Positions 9,093 to 16,342 of a stretch of DNA of 64,000 nt are shown here, in pieces. The notes beneath the pieces were generated by a model. It was not told the origin of the DNA. It was given only the letters and a program-made list of their open reading frames with translations, and made no database searches. The translations under genes and the position numbers were made by a program. The stretch comes from Cyanobium sp. NIES-981. Lineage in GTDB: Bacteria; Cyanobacteriota; Cyanobacteriia; PCC-6307; Cyanobiaceae. Numbering within the stretch: the first letter of the stretch is position 1; each line of letters opens with the position of its first letter. The stretch lies in contig CAMDEM010000004.1 of NCBI GenBank assembly GCA_945896675.1, forward strand, positions 47,276-111,275, in the 5' to 3' direction.

Positions 9093-10244
9093 ATGCAGGA
9101 CAAACTCACGCTGATGATCCCGGGCCCCACGCCGGTGCCTGAAACTGTCCTGATGGCCATGGGCCGGCACCCGATTGGTCACCGCAGCGCCGACTTCCAA
9201 AAGATCGTCAAGCGCACAACGGAACAGCTGAAATGGCTGCACCAAACCAGCTCGGATGTACTGGTCCTCGCAGGAAGTGGCACGGCCGCCATGGAGGCGG
9301 GAATCATCAACGTGCTGAGCAAGGGTGACAAGGTGCTCTGCGGCGACAACGGCAAGTTCGGCGAGCGTTGGGTGAAGGTGGCCCAGGCCTACGGCCTTGA
9401 CGTCGAGGTGGTTAAGGCGGAATGGGGCCAGCCCCTGGACCCGGAAGCGTTCCGCACTGCCCTGGAAGCCGACAGCACCAAGGCCATCAAGGCCGTGATC
9501 GTCACCCACTCGGAAACCTCCACGGGGGTGATCAACGACCTGGAAAGCATCGCCAAGCATGTGTTGGCCCATGGTTCGGCCCTCACCATCGCCGACTGCG
9601 TCACCAGCCTGGGCGCCTGCGATGTGCCCATGGACAAGTGGGGCCTCGACGTGGTGGGTTCGGGCTCCCAAAAGGGCTACATGATGCCGCCAGGCCTGGC
9701 CTTTGTGGCCATGAGTGAGAAGGCCTGGGCTGCCTACGCCACCTCCGATCTGCCGAAGTTTTATCTGGACCTCGGCAAGTACCGCAAGGCTGCCGCCGAC
9801 AACAGCAATCCCTTCACGCCTCCCATCAACCTCTACTTCGCCCTGGAGGCCGCCCTCCAGATGATGCAAGAGGAAGGTCTCGAGGCGATCACGGCGCGCC
9901 ATGCCCGCCACCGTCGGGCTGCCCAAGCCGGCATGAAAGCCATGGGCCTGCCCCTCTACGCCGCCGAAGGCCACGGCAGCCCAGCGATCACCGCCGTGGC
10001 ACCGGAAGGCATCGACGCCGAGAGCCTGCGCAAAAAGGTGAAAGAGCGCTTCGACATCCTGCTGGCGGGCGGCCAAGACCACCTCAAGGGCAAGGTGTTC
10101 CGCATCGGCCACCTGGGCTTTGTCTGCGACCGCGATGTGCTCACCGCTGTGGCCGCCATCGAAGCCACGGTGCAGGGGTTGGGCCTGGCCAAAGCTCCCA
10201 CCGGCAGTGGCGTTGCCGCAGCCGCCGCTGAGCTAGCCAAGTAA
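9093..10244 (+). CDS. Class V aminotransferase (alanine/serine-glyoxylate aminotransferase type)
   Basis: PLP enzyme expected to transaminate glyoxylate with alanine or serine, which in cyanobacteria serves photorespiratory 2-phosphoglycolate salvage. It has 383 residues from the ATG at 9093 (MQDKLTLMIPGPTPVP), the standard N-terminus of this group; an in-frame upstream start at 8979 would add a low-complexity leader. GSGTAAMEA (61-69) matches the PLP phosphate loop, and the PLP lysine lies in GSQKGYM (Lys194). Homologues are often mislabelled as a soluble hydrogenase 42 kDa subunit. The amino donor cannot be decided from sequence alone. Confidence 0.92.
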   Translation: MQDKLTLMIPGPTPVPETVLMAMGRHPIGHRSADFQKIVKRTTEQLKWLHQTSSDVLVLAGSGTAAMEAGIINVLSKGDKVLCGDNGKFGERWVKVAQAYGLDVEVVKAEWGQPLDPEAFRTALEADSTKAIKAVIVTHSETSTGVINDLESIAKHVLAHGSALTIADCVTSLGACDVPMDKWGLDVVGSGSQKGYMMPPGLAFVAMSEKAWAAYATSDLPKFYLDLGKYRKAAADNSNPFTPPINLYFALEAALQMMQEEGLEAITARHARHRRAAQAGMKAMGLPLYAAEGHGSPAITAVAPEGIDAESLRKKVKERFDILLAGGQDHLKGKVFRIGHLGFVCDRDVLTAVAAIEATVQGLGLAKAPTGSGVAAAAAELAK

Positions 10245-10285
10245 GCCCAATGGGCTAATCACAACAGTCGATCAACGCTTCAATT

Positions 10286-10314
10286 GCAAGTCCACCCCCA
10301 AGCGGTGGACTTGC
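10286..10314 (+). terminator. Strong hairpin after the aminotransferase gene
   Basis: An 11-bp perfect stem (10286-10296 with 10304-10314, GCAAGTCCACC / GGTGGACTTGC) and a 7-nt loop lie 41 bp after the aminotransferase stop and 15 bp before the tRNA. There is no following T-tract, so it is either a weak terminator or an RNA-stabilising or processing structure. Confidence 0.5.
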
Positions 10315-10328
10315 TAGGGTCAAAGAAT

Positions 10329-10400
10329 GCGGGTGTAATTCAGTGGTAGAATGTCAGCTTCCCAAGCTGAACGTCGTCGGTTCGAGTCCGATCACCCGCT
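10329..10400 (+). tRNA. tRNA-Gly (anticodon CCC)
   Basis: A complete cloverleaf can be folded by eye. The acceptor stem is GCGGGTG/CACCCGC (7 bp) and the anticodon stem TCAGC/GCTGA encloses the loop TTCCCAA, giving anticodon CCC that reads GGG. The T-arm carries the TTCGAGT loop. The 3' CCA is not encoded. A dedicated CCC tRNA suits the high-GC codon use of this genome. Confidence 0.95.
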
Positions 10401-10419
10401 TGAGAAAATCCATTCATTC

Positions 10420-10445
10420 AAACCGTTTTTCAAAATCCGGTTTTT
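10420..10445 (+). terminator. Possible weak terminator after tRNA-Gly
   Basis: A 6-bp inverted repeat AAACCG/CGGTTT (10420-10425 with 10438-10443) with a T/A-rich loop, running into TTTTTAA. It lies 20 bp after the tRNA. The stem is short, so this is tentative. Confidence 0.35.
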
Positions 10446-10496
10446 AATCGTCCAGAGTAGGGCAATCTGCCCTGGAACCTTCTCTAGATCTAGGCC

Positions 10497-10724
10497 CTAG
10501 GAACGGGGTTTGATCAACTGCAGCACCTGGGGGCCCTTAGCAGCCATGCGCCTTTCGCAATCGAGGACCGCCAAAATGGCGCGACCCGCTTCGCCAAGAT
10601 CACCGGCTTCTGCTGCCTGCTGGGCCACGGCCTCATGGCGCTGGATCGACTGCTGAAGTTGGTCACGCTCACCACCAAGAGCATTCGCACCTGGGGGCTT
10701 TTGGTTCAACAGTGTTGCCGACAT
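10497..10724 (-). CDS. Small conserved picocyanobacterial protein, function unknown
   Basis: 75 residues starting MSATLLNQKPPG at the ATG 10724; the upstream in-frame start at 10760 would add an atypical leader. The protein is helical and Gln/Glu/Ala-rich (ERDQLQQSIQRHEAVAQQ), with one Cys and no membrane segment. I have the impression of small proteins of this kind next to tRNA genes in Synechococcus genomes, but know no function. Confidence 0.6.
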   Translation of the reverse strand: MSATLLNQKPPGANALGGERDQLQQSIQRHEAVAQQAAEAGDLGEAGRAILAVLDCERRMAAKGPQVLQLIKPRS

Positions 10725-10892
10725 CCGGAGGGTTGGGAATGGAGAACGTGCATCCTTCAAAAGGCTTGATCAAGCACAATCGCTTGCAGCCAAACTGTAT
10801 ACGCCCTATCAATCAACCGAAAGCTTAGGGCTTCATCCATCAAAACCCTGATGTTTGTGTAGCCAAATTCAAACCAATGGCCACCAGCAGAA

Positions 10893-11099
10893 TTAGGTGC
10901 CGGGCTCTTCCTGATTGCCCCCCAGGGCGGCAATTTGTTCGCGCAGACTTTGGGAACGGGGCCCATCACCCCTAGTCAGGGCAACGGCAAGGGCAAATTC
11001 GAGCTTTTCCAGGGTGTGCTCTCCCCCATTAGGTATGGGCTCTGCCCCATGGGCTGGGGGCTTGGCCCCTTGGGCGGAATGGGAAGAAGGAAAGGCCAT
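10893..11099 (-). CDS. Small hypothetical protein
   Basis: 68 residues from the ATG at 11099 (MAFPSSHS). A disordered Ser/Pro/Gly-rich N-terminus is followed by a helical C-terminal half (HTLEKLEFALAVALTRGD, then QSLREQIAALGG). The amphipathic helices look like a genuine small domain rather than a random frame. It sits among two other short genes on the same strand (10497-10724 and 11161-11406). No family recognised. Confidence 0.5.
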   Translation of the reverse strand: MAFPSSHSAQGAKPPAHGAEPIPNGGEHTLEKLEFALAVALTRGDGPRSQSLREQIAALGGNQEEPGT

Positions 11100-11160
11100 G
11101 GCTGGCTTTCTTACCATTCTGGCATTGCTGACAAGGGGGGAAGCGGGGCAGGGATTCCCC

Positions 11161-11406
11161 CTAGACCATCGGCGCCCCGGGCCCTGGGTCCATCGCCAAG
11201 AGGTGGCGGCAATCGGTCAACAGCCGCTCCACATTGTCAAGGCTGGAGATCTCCTGGGGATCCCGTTCGGCAGGCCGATCCAACTGCAATTCAAGGGCCG
11301 CCAAACGCTGCTCCAATCGCACCAGCCGGTGGGATAGGGCATGGATCGTTTCGGCCAGATCTTCTGCATTGCGGCTAATGCGAAAGGAAACCGACTCAGA
11401 AGCCAT
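11161..11406 (-). CDS. Small coiled-coil protein, function unknown
   Basis: 81 residues from the ATG at 11406 (MASESVSFRISRNAEDLAE). Residues 20-48 show a clear heptad pattern (LSHRLVRLEQRLAALELQL), so a dimeric coiled coil is likely. A second helical segment with a conserved-looking ERLLTDCRHLL follows. The gene is divergent from the AbrB-type membrane gene across 80 bp. No function is recognisable. Confidence 0.6.
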   Translation of the reverse strand: MASESVSFRISRNAEDLAETIHALSHRLVRLEQRLAALELQLDRPAERDPQEISSLDNVERLLTDCRHLLAMDPGPGAPMV

Positions 11407-11486
11407 GGCAACGCCCTCAGTGGAGCTGATCACAGCACACATCCCAGCCTTGGCCAAGGGCAAACTGATGGCTTGGGAGTGCATCG

Positions 11487-12008
11487 ATGACCCAGCTGTG
11501 GCATTTGCTGATCTACGCCCTCGCCGGCACAGGGGCGGGCCTTCTGGCCCTGAAAACCGGTATCCCTGCAGCCCCGCTGGCGGGAGCTTTGATCGGGGCC
11601 GCCCTGGTGAGCATGGGCGGACGCCTGGAGCTGGCGCAATGGCCCCATGGCACCCGCACGGCCCTCGAAATCGGGATTGGCACGGTGATTGGAACTGGCC
11701 TGACCGCAGGGGCATTTGCAGAGCTCAAGCAGTTGTGGCGCCCGGCCCTGCTAATCACCGTGGCCCTGGTGGCCACGGGGTTGGTGGTGGGACTTTGGTC
11801 CAGCCGGCTGCTGGGCATCAACCCGGTGGTTGCGGTCCTGGGCGCGGCGCCGGGGGGCATTAGCGGCATGAGCTTGGTAGGGGCTGAATTTGGGGTTGGG
11901 GCGGCGGTGGCAGCCCTCCACGCGGTGCGGCTGATCACCGTGTTGGTGGTGATGCCCCTGGTGGTGAAAGTGCTGCTGCCCATGGGCCAAAGCCCACCGC
12001 CTAGCTAG
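11487..12008 (+). CDS. AbrB-type integral membrane protein, half-size
   Basis: A 173-residue, almost entirely hydrophobic protein with about five membrane segments and Gly-rich turns (GAAPGGISGMSLVGAEFG), the hallmark of the AbrB duplication domain (E. coli AbrB/YbgN, putative transporters). The name has led to mis-annotation as an AbrB transcription factor; no DNA-binding domain is present. The classical protein has two copies of this domain in about 350 residues, whereas here there is one. The ATG at 11487 starts directly in the first membrane helix region. Substrate unknown. Confidence 0.85.
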   Translation: MTQLWHLLIYALAGTGAGLLALKTGIPAAPLAGALIGAALVSMGGRLELAQWPHGTRTALEIGIGTVIGTGLTAGAFAELKQLWRPALLITVALVATGLVVGLWSSRLLGINPVVAVLGAAPGGISGMSLVGAEFGVGAAVAALHAVRLITVLVVMPLVVKVLLPMGQSPPPS

Positions 12009-12060
12009 CCCTGGAGATCATGGATACCTTGGGACGTCTTGCGTTCACCCGTCCCAGGCC

Positions 12061-12534
12061 ATGGCCCTGCCCAACCTTGCCCGCTTCAACCGCCTGGCCC
12101 TGCCCCTAGCCGTTGCTGCCACGTTGGGATTGGGAGGCATCCCGTTGGTGGGGGGCCCCAGCCGCGCCCAAACCAGTGATGCCGTTCAGGCCGGGGCCGG
12201 AGCGGTCCAAACCAGTGAAGGCACCGTGATGATCAGCCCCGGGGCCAAGGGCGCCCAGATGTATTGCTTCATGCGGGCTAACGGCAACACCAACCAGGTG
12301 AGTTGGGATGCGGCCTATGCCCTGATTAAGCGGCAAAGCGATAAGTGGTTCAAAACCTCACCCGAGCACGCGTCGGTGATGATCGCCGAGGCTGTTGTTC
12401 AGAACCCAGGCAAATTCACCGATTGCGGGCGCTATCTCGGAGACCTCTTTGTCAAACCTGAGCCCAAGCCAGATCCCAAAACCGAAGCACCAGCAACCAC
12501 TGGAACGGCAACGGGCAGCCGCAGTGGCCGCTAG
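12061..12534 (+). CDS. Secreted protein, conserved in picocyanobacteria, function unknown
   Basis: 157 residues. An N-terminal Sec signal peptide (hydrophobic core at about 12-30, cleavage probably after SRAQ near residue 37) is followed by a compact domain (about 55-132) containing YCFMRANGN, SWDAAYALIKRQ and FTDCGRYLGDL. Two cysteines (CFM and DCG) could form a disulfide in the periplasm. The C-terminal tail is a Pro/Glu/Thr-rich disordered linker. The downstream lipoprotein gene overlaps its 3' end in another frame, so the two are translationally linked. Confidence 0.75.
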   Translation: MALPNLARFNRLALPLAVAATLGLGGIPLVGGPSRAQTSDAVQAGAGAVQTSEGTVMISPGAKGAQMYCFMRANGNTNQVSWDAAYALIKRQSDKWFKTSPEHASVMIAEAVVQNPGKFTDCGRYLGDLFVKPEPKPDPKTEAPATTGTATGSRSGR

Positions 12535-12940
12535 GGGCACGAAACGGTCTTGGGTCTTCGCTGCCCTGGCCCTTGGGGCCCTGGGGTTCTTGGTCGCCGG
12601 TTGCAGTGAAGAACCCCTGCCTGAAGCCCCCATGCGCAGCGACGACTGCCTGCGCGACATCAGGCTCGACCAAGTGGGCGAGCAACTGAAGCGCTGCGAC
12701 CGGGTGGTGGCCGCCTTCCCCACCAACCCAGCACCCCTGAACGATCGCTACCTGCTGCGCAGCCTCATGGGCCCTGACCAGGAACGGGCAGCCTGCGCCG
12801 ATATTCGTCGCGCCACCGCCCTCGCCAGGCAGGCCAAGCCAGGCAGCTTGGATCCCCAGCTGCGGACCGATCTCACCCTGCGCCTCGCCCTTTGCCAGGA
12901 CGCCGCCAAGCAGGCCCCTGGGCCAGCAGCCAAGCCTTAA
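12524..12940 (+). CDS. Lipoprotein of unknown function
   Basis: 138 residues. I place the start at GTG 12524 because it puts a basic N-terminus (ARGTKRSW) directly before a hydrophobic core and a lipobox LVAGC. A longer frame opens at 12395 but would bury the signal peptide. After the lipidated Cys the mature protein is soluble, with two regularly spaced Cys-containing motifs (SDDCLRDI, KRCDRVV) and further cysteines at ERAACADI and LALCQDA. It overlaps the preceding secreted-protein gene by 11 bp and converges with the helicase gene 1 bp away. Confidence 0.7.
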   Translation: MAARGTKRSWVFAALALGALGFLVAGCSEEPLPEAPMRSDDCLRDIRLDQVGEQLKRCDRVVAAFPTNPAPLNDRYLLRSLMGPDQERAACADIRRATALARQAKPGSLDPQLRTDLTLRLALCQDAAKQAPGPAAKP

Positions 12941-12941
12941 C

Positions 12942-14555
12942 TCACCACTCGCCCATCAGCTCCCGGACCATCGCTGGCAAGCTGCGCCGCCGCAGCGACC
13001 GTTCCTGGCCATGCAATAGCAGGGCAATCCGCCCAGCCTTGCTCTCAATCAACCCGTCCACCAATTGGTCTGCCACCCCAAGCTGCAACCAATGGCTGGT
13101 GAGGGCGGCACCCATGCCAATCCGGTGGCAGCGGTCCTCCGCCTGCTCCGTATCACCGGGGGTCCAGGGCCGTTCCATCAACACCACGTGGCGGGCGCGA
13201 TGCAGGGTGAAACCCAAGCCCCCGGTGCCATAGGTGGCGATCAGCAGCGGACTGTCGCCCCGCTGGAAGCGATCCACCTGCTGCTGCCTTTGGGCCGGGG
13301 CCAAAGCACCCGTGAGCAGACAAGCCTGGTCGAACTGCTCCGCCAGGTGCTGGGCGGTCGCCACGAAGGCAGTGAACACCACCACCGATTCCCCCTGGCC
13401 CAGCAACAGGCTCACCAGCCCTTGGGCGGCCGGCAGTTTGTAATCGGAGCCGATCTGGCGCAGGGCCGTCAGGACAGCCAACACTTCCGCCTCACGGCGC
13501 ACCTCCCCCAGGGACGCCCGGCGGCGGTAGTCGTCGACCTTGATTTGAAGGCGGTGCTGGAAGCCATCCCCCTCGGCCTCAGCGAGCTCCACCGCCAGCA
13601 GGCGCCTCTGCTTGGGCGGTAGGTCGAGGCAATCGGTTTTGCTGCGGTGCAACAGCAGGGGACGGGTGAGCCGATGCAGGTCGTCAAGCCGCGTGGCCCC
13701 CTTGGCCTGCCAAACCTTGCGGCCGCCCTGCTCGCGCCAATGGCCTTGACAAAACATGTCTTCAAACGCCCGCTGATCGACGGCCAAGGGATGGCCGATC
13801 GCCGCTAGCAAGGGAAACAGCTGGGCGGGGCGGCCATTTTTCATCGGCGTGCCCGTAAGCAGCCAAATGGCCCGCAGGCGTGGATGGCGCGCCAACCGCA
13901 CCAGGGCCTGGCTGCGGCCGGTGGAGCCGTTCTGGGCGTAATGGGCCTCATCGGCAATCAGCACCGTGCCCGCAGGCGGCAAGGCCCGGGGCAACTTGGC
14001 CCAACTGTGGAGCTCGATGGCCAGGCCCAAGGCCGCCGCCTCCCGACGCCAATGCAGATGCAGGCCCACGGGGGCCACCACCACAATCCGGCAATCGGCA
14101 AGCCGGACCATGGCTCGGGCGGCCACCAAGGCCGTGAGGGTTTTGCCGAGGCCCATGGCGTCCGCCAACACAGCCCCCCGGCGGGCCAACAACCAGCGCA
14201 CCCCGGTGCGCTGGTGGGCAAACAGGGATCGTCCATCGGGCAGCGGACCCTGCAGATCCGCCGCGGCCACCAACCGGCGATGGAGCGGCAGCGGGGGCAG
14301 GGGCTGGTGCATCCAGGCGAGCCATTCAGCCAGCTCGGGCTCCACCGGGAAGCGGCCGGCGAGGGCCTGCTCTAGGGCGGGCGCCGATTCCAGGGGAAAT
14401 TGCCAACAGCACCGGCGGGTTAACCAAAGGCCCCGGGGCCGTATGGCGCGCAATTGGGCCTGGGTAACGGGATCAAACGGGCTGACGACTTCGATTTGAC
14501 CCGTAGCTCCCAACCGCAGCAGGCAGCGCATCTGCGGAAGTGCAATCTTCGACAC
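12942..14555 (-). CDS. SNF2-family DEAD/DEAH helicase (SMARCAL1/HepA-like)
   Basis: 537 residues. Superfamily 2 ATPase motifs are complete: motif I GLGKT (135-139), motif II DEAH (202-205), motif III LTGTPM (233-238), and C-terminal motifs V/VI in ATYGTGGLGFTL and QAEDRCHRIG. The short length, DEAH box and RCHRIG motif place it with the compact bacterial SNF2 proteins resembling the ATPase core of eukaryotic SMARCAL1/ZRANB3. These remodel forked or annealed DNA. The gene is divergent from an HNH nuclease-like gene with only 44 bp between the start codons, so the two may be co-regulated. Confidence 0.9.
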   Translation of the reverse strand: MSKIALPQMRCLLRLGATGQIEVVSPFDPVTQAQLRAIRPRGLWLTRRCCWQFPLESAPALEQALAGRFPVEPELAEWLAWMHQPLPPLPLHRRLVAAADLQGPLPDGRSLFAHQRTGVRWLLARRGAVLADAMGLGKTLTALVAARAMVRLADCRIVVVAPVGLHLHWRREAAALGLAIELHSWAKLPRALPPAGTVLIADEAHYAQNGSTGRSQALVRLARHPRLRAIWLLTGTPMKNGRPAQLFPLLAAIGHPLAVDQRAFEDMFCQGHWREQGGRKVWQAKGATRLDDLHRLTRPLLLHRSKTDCLDLPPKQRRLLAVELAEAEGDGFQHRLQIKVDDYRRRASLGEVRREAEVLAVLTALRQIGSDYKLPAAQGLVSLLLGQGESVVVFTAFVATAQHLAEQFDQACLLTGALAPAQRQQQVDRFQRGDSPLLIATYGTGGLGFTLHRARHVVLMERPWTPGDTEQAEDRCHRIGMGAALTSHWLQLGVADQLVDGLIESKAGRIALLLHGQERSLRRRSLPAMVRELMGEW

Positions 14556-14599
14556 ATTGACACCCCTGGCACCCGCGGCAAACTTCCGCCAACCGAGTC

Positions 14600-15031
14600 A
14601 TGCAGATGCAGGCCAGGGATGCGGTTTTCCTCGAGGACCTCTGCCCAAAACTGCGTGTCAGGCGATGGCGCCAGTCATTGCATCGCTTCACGAACCAATG
14701 CTGCATTTATTGCGGCAACCGCTCCGAATCCATTGATCACGTCCATCCCCAAAGCCGCGGGGGCCTGAGCGTGACCGAAAACTGTGTGCCCGCTTGCCTG
14801 GCTTGCAATGGCCACAAAGGCGACACCGACGCCTTTACCTGGTATCGGCGTCAGAGCTTCTACGACCCGCGTCGGGCCATGGCCATCCGTGCCTGGACCG
14901 ATGGGGACCTGCGCCTGGCCCTGAGGCTCCTGCAATGGGCCAATCCCAGCCCCCCGGAAGCCGAAGACAACCAGGATCACCAGACCCTGCAGGCGTCCAC
15001 ACCGTTGTGGCGCTGGCAAATGGCCGCCTGA
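14600..15031 (+). CDS. HNH endonuclease-like protein
   Basis: 143 residues. An HNH zinc-type core occupies about 34-75: CIYC (Cys35/Cys38), the metal-binding DHVHP (Asp46-His47), the central Asn region (LSVTENC) and CLACNGHKGD (Cys66, Cys69, Asn70, His72). This is the arrangement of the HNH family related to restriction and McrA-type nucleases. The C-terminal 70 residues (YRRQSFYDPRRAMAIRAW) are cyanobacteria-specific. It is transcribed divergently from the SNF2 helicase. Target unknown. Its 3' end overlaps a possible antisense small gene. Confidence 0.85.
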   Translation: MQMQARDAVFLEDLCPKLRVRRWRQSLHRFTNQCCIYCGNRSESIDHVHPQSRGGLSVTENCVPACLACNGHKGDTDAFTWYRRQSFYDPRRAMAIRAWTDGDLRLALRLLQWANPSPPEAEDNQDHQTLQASTPLWRWQMAA

Positions 15032-15234
15032 TCCCCAGGCCTCTCCGGCGCAGCGATCACAGCCACCAGCAACAACACCGCCGCAAACAACGCCGGCACC
15101 GTTGCTTCGCGCTGCCAAGGACGCTGCCAGGCCGCGGGGCGCAGGGTGCGCTGACCCAGCGGCGATTGGGACCTGGCAGACCTAGAACGGTGCCCCGCCA
15201 CTCCAGCGGGCAAGGAACAAACAGAAGCGGCCAT
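14977..15234 (-). CDS. Possible small membrane protein
   Basis: 85 codons from ATG 15234. The N-terminal part is basic and low-complexity, then comes one membrane segment (VPALFAAVLLLVAVIAA) and a short Cys-containing tail (AAICQRHNGVDACRVW). The tail motif C-x2-HN-x4-C-x-VW looks like a conserved small picocyanobacterial membrane protein, but I recall this only vaguely. It overlaps the last 55 bp of the HNH gene in antisense and occupies most of the otherwise empty 15032-15266 spacer. A start further in cannot be excluded. Confidence 0.45.
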   Translation of the reverse strand: MAASVCSLPAGVAGHRSRSARSQSPLGQRTLRPAAWQRPWQREATVPALFAAVLLLVAVIAAPERPGDQAAICQRHNGVDACRVW

Positions 15235-15266
15235 GGCTGAACTTGTGCAGTAATACAGATGTACTC

Positions 15267-16232
15267 ATGACGCGTTCTGCTGTCAACCCCCCCGGCCAAT
15301 TGCTGGTGATTGGAGGCGGCTACACAGGCCAACGCTTTGCCCAGGCCGCCCGGGCCCGCTTTGGCATGCCCGTGCTGCTCACCAGCCGCCAGGCCAAGGC
15401 GACCCCTGGCCGCGGCCAACCTGGGTTCGATTGGTTGGTCTTCAACCCAGACAGCTCTGCAGACCCAAGCGCTGCCGAACCAAGCCCCACCGCCCCAAGC
15501 GCTGCCGACCTGGCCGGCACCACCCATGTGCTGGTGACCCTGCCCCCGGAGCGCAGCGGCCGGGACCCGGCCCTGGAGCTCCTGGGGCCGATCTTGCACC
15601 AGCTGCCCTTGCAATGGCTGGGCTATCTCTCCACCACCGGGGTCTATGGCGATTGCGGTGGAGCTTGGGTGGATGAGACCGCCCCATGCCTGACCACCCT
15701 GGGCCGCAGCCAAGCCCGCCGCAGGGCCGAGCAGGGCTGGCAGGCCAGCGGCTTACCGGTGCAGATTTTTAGGTTGCCCGCGATTTACGGCCCGCACCGC
15801 TCGCCGTTCAAGGCCTTGGGGGCTGGGGAAAGCCGGCTGATCCACAAGCAGGGTCAAGTGTTCTCCCGGGTCCATGTGGACGACATTGTTGGCGCCCTGC
15901 TCCACTGCCTGGAGCAACCGGCTGACGGCCGGCCGGCCGTGGTGAATGTGGTGGACAACTGCCCCTGCCCCTCGAGCGAAACCCTGGGATTTGCGGCCCA
16001 TCTCCTGGGCTGCAAACTGCCGCCAGCGGAACGCTTTGAGGCCATTGCGGAAAGCATGAGCCCGATGGCCCTGAGTTTCTGGGCCGACAACCGCAGGGCC
16101 AGCAACAGCTTGCTGTGTGAAGGGCTGGGCTATCAGCTGCGCTATCCGAACTACCGGGAGGGCTACCGGGCCTGCCTGGCGGAGGAGCGCTCGGGGGCAC
16201 AATCTGGTGGGTCGGCAGGATCGCTGACGTAG
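15267..16232 (+). CDS. NAD(P)-dependent epimerase/dehydratase-like SDR protein
   Basis: 321 residues from ATG 15267 (MTRSAVNPPGQLLVIGGGYTGQ). The Rossmann motif GGGYTGQ is an atypical-SDR variant, and Tyr of GVYGDCGG lies where the catalytic region is expected, but a classical YxxxK pair is not obvious. It resembles E. coli YeeZ-type proteins of unknown substrate. Residues about 70-88 contain a Ser/Ala/Pro-rich insertion built from a repeated CCAAGCGCTGCCGA word. The 3' end overlaps a possible antisense small gene, and pdxA follows 108 bp later. Confidence 0.8.
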   Translation: MTRSAVNPPGQLLVIGGGYTGQRFAQAARARFGMPVLLTSRQAKATPGRGQPGFDWLVFNPDSSADPSAAEPSPTAPSAADLAGTTHVLVTLPPERSGRDPALELLGPILHQLPLQWLGYLSTTGVYGDCGGAWVDETAPCLTTLGRSQARRRAEQGWQASGLPVQIFRLPAIYGPHRSPFKALGAGESRLIHKQGQVFSRVHVDDIVGALLHCLEQPADGRPAVVNVVDNCPCPSSETLGFAAHLLGCKLPPAERFEAIAESMSPMALSFWADNRRASNSLLCEGLGYQLRYPNYREGYRACLAEERSGAQSGGSAGSLT

Positions 16233-16342
16233 GGCACGCCCAGAGCTTGGAGCATGCGGCCCCAGCGCATCTCAATCCACCCCTGGCGCAAACCCGTGCC
16301 CAGGCCAAACAACAGGATTCCGATCAACAACCAGCGCAGCAT
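16163..16342 (-). CDS. Possible small membrane protein antisense to the SDR/pdxA junction
   Basis: 59 codons from ATG 16342: an N-terminal membrane segment (MLRWLLIGILLFGLGTGL), then an amphipathic stretch (WIEMRWGRMLQALGVPYV) and a hydrophilic tail. The pattern resembles a real single-pass protein more than a random frame. Its start codon overlaps the pdxA ATG (16341) on the opposite strand, and its last 70 bp overlap the SDR gene in antisense. Conservation has not been checked. Confidence 0.45.
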   Translation of the reverse strand: MLRWLLIGILLFGLGTGLRQGWIEMRWGRMLQALGVPYVSDPADPPDCAPERSSARQAR

